A DNA stretch of 40,901 bases from JBEEJL01 sp049698095. GTDB taxonomy: Bacteria > Pseudomonadota > Gammaproteobacteria > Burkholderiales > JBEEJL01. Positions 40,101 through 40,901 of the stretch are shown here, piece after piece. A model generated the notes under the pieces. That model had not been told where the DNA came from, did not search any database, and saw nothing but the letters and a program-made list of their open reading frames with translations. The stretch is taken from the NCBI GenBank assembly GCA_049698095.1, contig JBAVXA010000019.1:1-40901 (forward strand), read 5' to 3'. Numbering within the stretch: the stretch's first letter is position 1; each line of letters opens with the position of its first letter. Position numbers and translations under genes: made by a program.

Positions 40101-40901
40101 CGCCGCCAGGTGGCGTCGTCGCGCAGGACGCGTCCACGTCAGGTGCTGTTCCTCCCGCCACCGCCAATGGCGACGTGGCCGAACCGACACCAGTGGTACT
40201 CGCGCCGCAGAAGCTTGATGTCGTGAAAAGCGCTGGTCCGGTCGCGCAGACCGGGACCACCAGTTTTGAAGTGCCGTACAGCATCAAGCTCAAGAACACG
40301 GGTACTGTGGCAGCACAGAATGTGCAAATAGTGGATAGTCTTGCCGCAACGTTTACCAGCGGTTCGCCTTCTATTGCCATAAAACCCGGGTCGTTGACCT
40401 TTGCCGCGGCCGGAGGCGCAACTGCCGCGCAATGCGCAGGAGCGGTTACGCCTTTCGACGGAGCTACGAATCTCGCTCTGCTGAAGGGCGACCAAACTCT
40501 GCAGCCGGTTCAGCAGTGCGACATATTGTTTACCGTCATGGTGAATTATCCCAGCGTCGCGGCTGTTCCGGCAACCGCGCAAAACAATTCCGCTCATGCC
40601 TCGGCGGCGAGCGTGGCGAATTCCGGCGGTAGCGTTAACCCGGTCAGTGGAACGTTCACACCGATCGCTTCTGCAACGGCAGTTGACAGCTCCAGCAACA
40701 GCGCGACTCTGCCGGGCGCGGCAAACGGGGACACCGCCTCAGTCACTCCAGTTTCATTTGTTAAGCAACAGCTTGACGTCGTAAACCAGGCATTGCCGTA
40801 TGTTCAAACCGGGCCGAGCAGCTTTGAAGTACCGTACAGCGTAATTATCAAGAACACCGGCACGGTGACCGCGACCAACGTACAGGCGGTGGACAGCCTG
40901 A
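37178..40901 (+). CDS. Large exported repeat protein, DUF11-like (3' end beyond window)
   Basis: The frame is open from ATG 37178 to the window end: 1241 codons without a stop. A Sec signal peptide (1-38, LAFLPFGNAWA|ID) is followed by an N-terminal domain (39 to about 385: VIRAEYVTPAAITAINSFKALGVVVDGP, YFWAGCHAVSVFEN, RTMYEGGHDI) of no family I can name, a PKD/SprB-like module (about 387-475: ASITGGTPIYSFAWSSSCGG), and then tandem repeats from residue 479. Each repeat resembles DUF11 (KIDVVKxAG, FEIPYxIxxKNTGTxxATNVQxVDxL) and carries a Cys pair. Such proteins are usually surface-exposed and long. No anchoring or secretion end is visible. Codons are typical of neighbours. The ATG has no strong ribosome site. 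Confidence 0.85.
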   Translation, partial: MTNKQSQKNWPGTLSGRIYRLWRVIAALAFLPFGNAWAIDNGPVGSVVVKPGSYVVDMGQATQTYANGLKPYGLVYDLIINRKVPVDWVINPAKLFGGSDFTLGAKTYSGGAFVIRAEYVTPAAITAINSFKALGVVVDGPTTAAATTVPVYNTLTSWPNSVLDTAKGAITAAFFTNASVPATSYRFALPTGLTACDDFFALPHADPTWATHGAPLKNFAVNQGGYFWAGCHAVSVFENLVNPGNASDKTNFLSTNGLVPFTVHNDGSPPYSYKSTGGGEPPMQFIGNLDAASQNGSEQIYLPAKPGGWRATSSVLVWDPTQADVPSKSLGEAAQLVYGRSLGLATAGRTMYEGGHDIDTGNNPASVAAQRAYFDFLLLAGIDRRPEIATSIPSTIPSATSVSLSASITGGTPIYSFAWSSSCGGSFSSTTASSTTFTAPAVVASTACVVRVEVRDACNRVNFLSNFTTVTPPVAAPRVDITKRVSGPVAEVSPNVFEVPYRIDVKNTGAIIAGNIQINDDLATAFPGASVSIKSGSMSLGALTPPSPTAFNGSSQKNLLDGGDSLAIGALASIGFTVVVNYGAGPVPAAVQYNSATATTAATKGGAALSTDTSTNNADNGATQPSATDTPLPTPVSFNQQKIDVVKGAGVPIQISPGVFEIPYLIKLKNTGTIAATNVQTVDNLAATFNSGVPLPGISIKSGSFAISPQGGATASQCAGPAATFDGTTAIALLKGDQTLQAGQECDISFTAVVTYGGTVPSAVQNNSAHASSASSPNAGGSVNSSTGVFTAPANALSTDSSSSGNVFPATANGDIPSPTPVSFSSQKIDTVKSAGSPVQTGLSTFEIPYTVIVKNTASVTATNVQAVDSLSATFNAGSPAVTIKSGSFIANAPSSAATCVVPATAFDGTANIALLSGIASVGAGEQCTIKFTAVVAYPSPGAIPATAQNNSVFATTNTGPNAGGSVNPATGVFTPPGGVVAQDASTSGAVPPATANGDVAEPTPVVLAPQKLDVVKSAGPVAQTGTTSFEVPYSIKLKNTGTVAAQNVQIVDSLAATFTSGSPSIAIKPGSLTFAAAGGATAAQCAGAVTPFDGATNLALLKGDQTLQPVQQCDILFTVMVNYPSVAAVPATAQNNSAHASAASVANSGGSVNPVSGTFTPIASATAVDSSSNSATLPGAANGDTASVTPVSFVKQQLDVVNQALPYVQTGPSSFEVPYSVIIKNTGTVTATNVQAVDSL
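38612..40901 (+). repeat. Tandem protein repeats of about 185 residues (five units, last incomplete)
   Basis: Unit starts are at codons 479, 642, 828, 1012 and 1198 (bases 38612, 39101, 39659, 40211, 40769), giving periods of 163, 186, 184 and 186 codons. Units 2-4 share K-I/L-D-x-V-K, F-E-I/V-P-Y, K-N-T-G, ATNVQ, FDG, Q-C/E-C and N-A-G-G-S-V-N. The first unit is shorter and lacks the Cys pair of the others. Similarity is clear in protein and partial in DNA, so they are old or diversified repeats. Confidence 0.85.

Noticed and set aside
1..40901. CRISPR array, prophage, insertion sequence or integrated element
   Set aside because: No regularly spaced direct repeats, transposase, integrase or phage genes were seen on either strand; the only tandem repeats are protein repeats in the last gene.

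Overview
The window looks like chromosomal DNA of a betaproteobacterium, most likely order Burkholderiales and perhaps Oxalobacteraceae-like. The reasons are the gene families present (LssB-type type I secretion, DUF1800/DUF1501 pair, RhlE, PcaHG/PcaB/PcaC, RlmD, YccA, LysC followed by tRNA genes) and a fairly GC-rich background broken by short AT-rich islands. No phage, insertion sequence, CRISPR array or plasmid functions were seen. The family assignment is inference from memory of these gene sets.

Layout. 1-3.8 kb (minus): type I secretion ABC transporter and HlyD-type adaptor, then the start of a response regulator cut by the window edge. 4-6.2 kb (minus): a YncD-like TonB-dependent receptor. 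6.3-6.7 kb (plus): a truncated SoxY-like carrier ending in a bidirectional terminator. 6.7-9.9 kb (minus): a DUF1800 lipoprotein and a Tat-exported DUF1501 protein. 10-15 kb (plus): a small adhesin-E-like secreted protein, then a tight run rhlE - patatin-like lipoprotein - rluF-like pseudouridine synthase - GNAT - rraA. 15-17.2 kb (plus): a second TonB receptor. 17.3-21.5 kb (minus): pobA-pcaH-pcaG-pcaB-pcaC, turning 4-hydroxybenzoate through protocatechuate into 3-oxoadipate enol-lactone. 21.7-23.2 kb (minus): lysC, tRNA-Ser(GCT), tRNA-Arg(ACG). 23.3-27.3 kb (plus): queD and two cyclic-di-GMP genes (degenerate receiver-GGDEF; membrane GGDEF-EAL). 27.4-27.8 kb: tRNA-Ser(TGA) plus a tRNA-Ser remnant. 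27.8-29.9 kb: yccA and rlmD, convergent on one terminator. 29.9-32.6 kb (minus): beta-propeller / polysaccharide deacetylase / fatty-acid-hydroxylase operon with 4-nt overlaps. 32.8-36.3 kb: NUDIX hydrolase, FAD-linked oxidase, isocitrate lyase. 37.2 kb to the end (plus): the first 1241 codons of a very large exported protein with tandem repeats of about 185 residues, open to the window edge.

The most unusual feature is dispersed. A short AT-rich element close to AATCAATNRGTTAW recurs about 15 times between 0.7 and 36.6 kb on both strands, in gaps, across stop codons and inside coding sequence. Ten copies match the IHF consensus WATCAANNNNTTR exactly, against roughly one expected by chance, and most carry an upstream A/T tract as good IHF sites do. 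Several coding sequences appear to bend their codon or residue choice to carry it. It is absent from the last 4.3 kb.

Other points of interest are a possible internal translation start in lysC giving a separate ACT-domain subunit, the SoxY-like fragment cut off at a terminator, the tRNA-Ser remnant under a shared promoter, the inactive-looking receiver on an intact GGDEF protein, and a perfect TTTGCAAA-centred palindrome upstream of isocitrate lyase.
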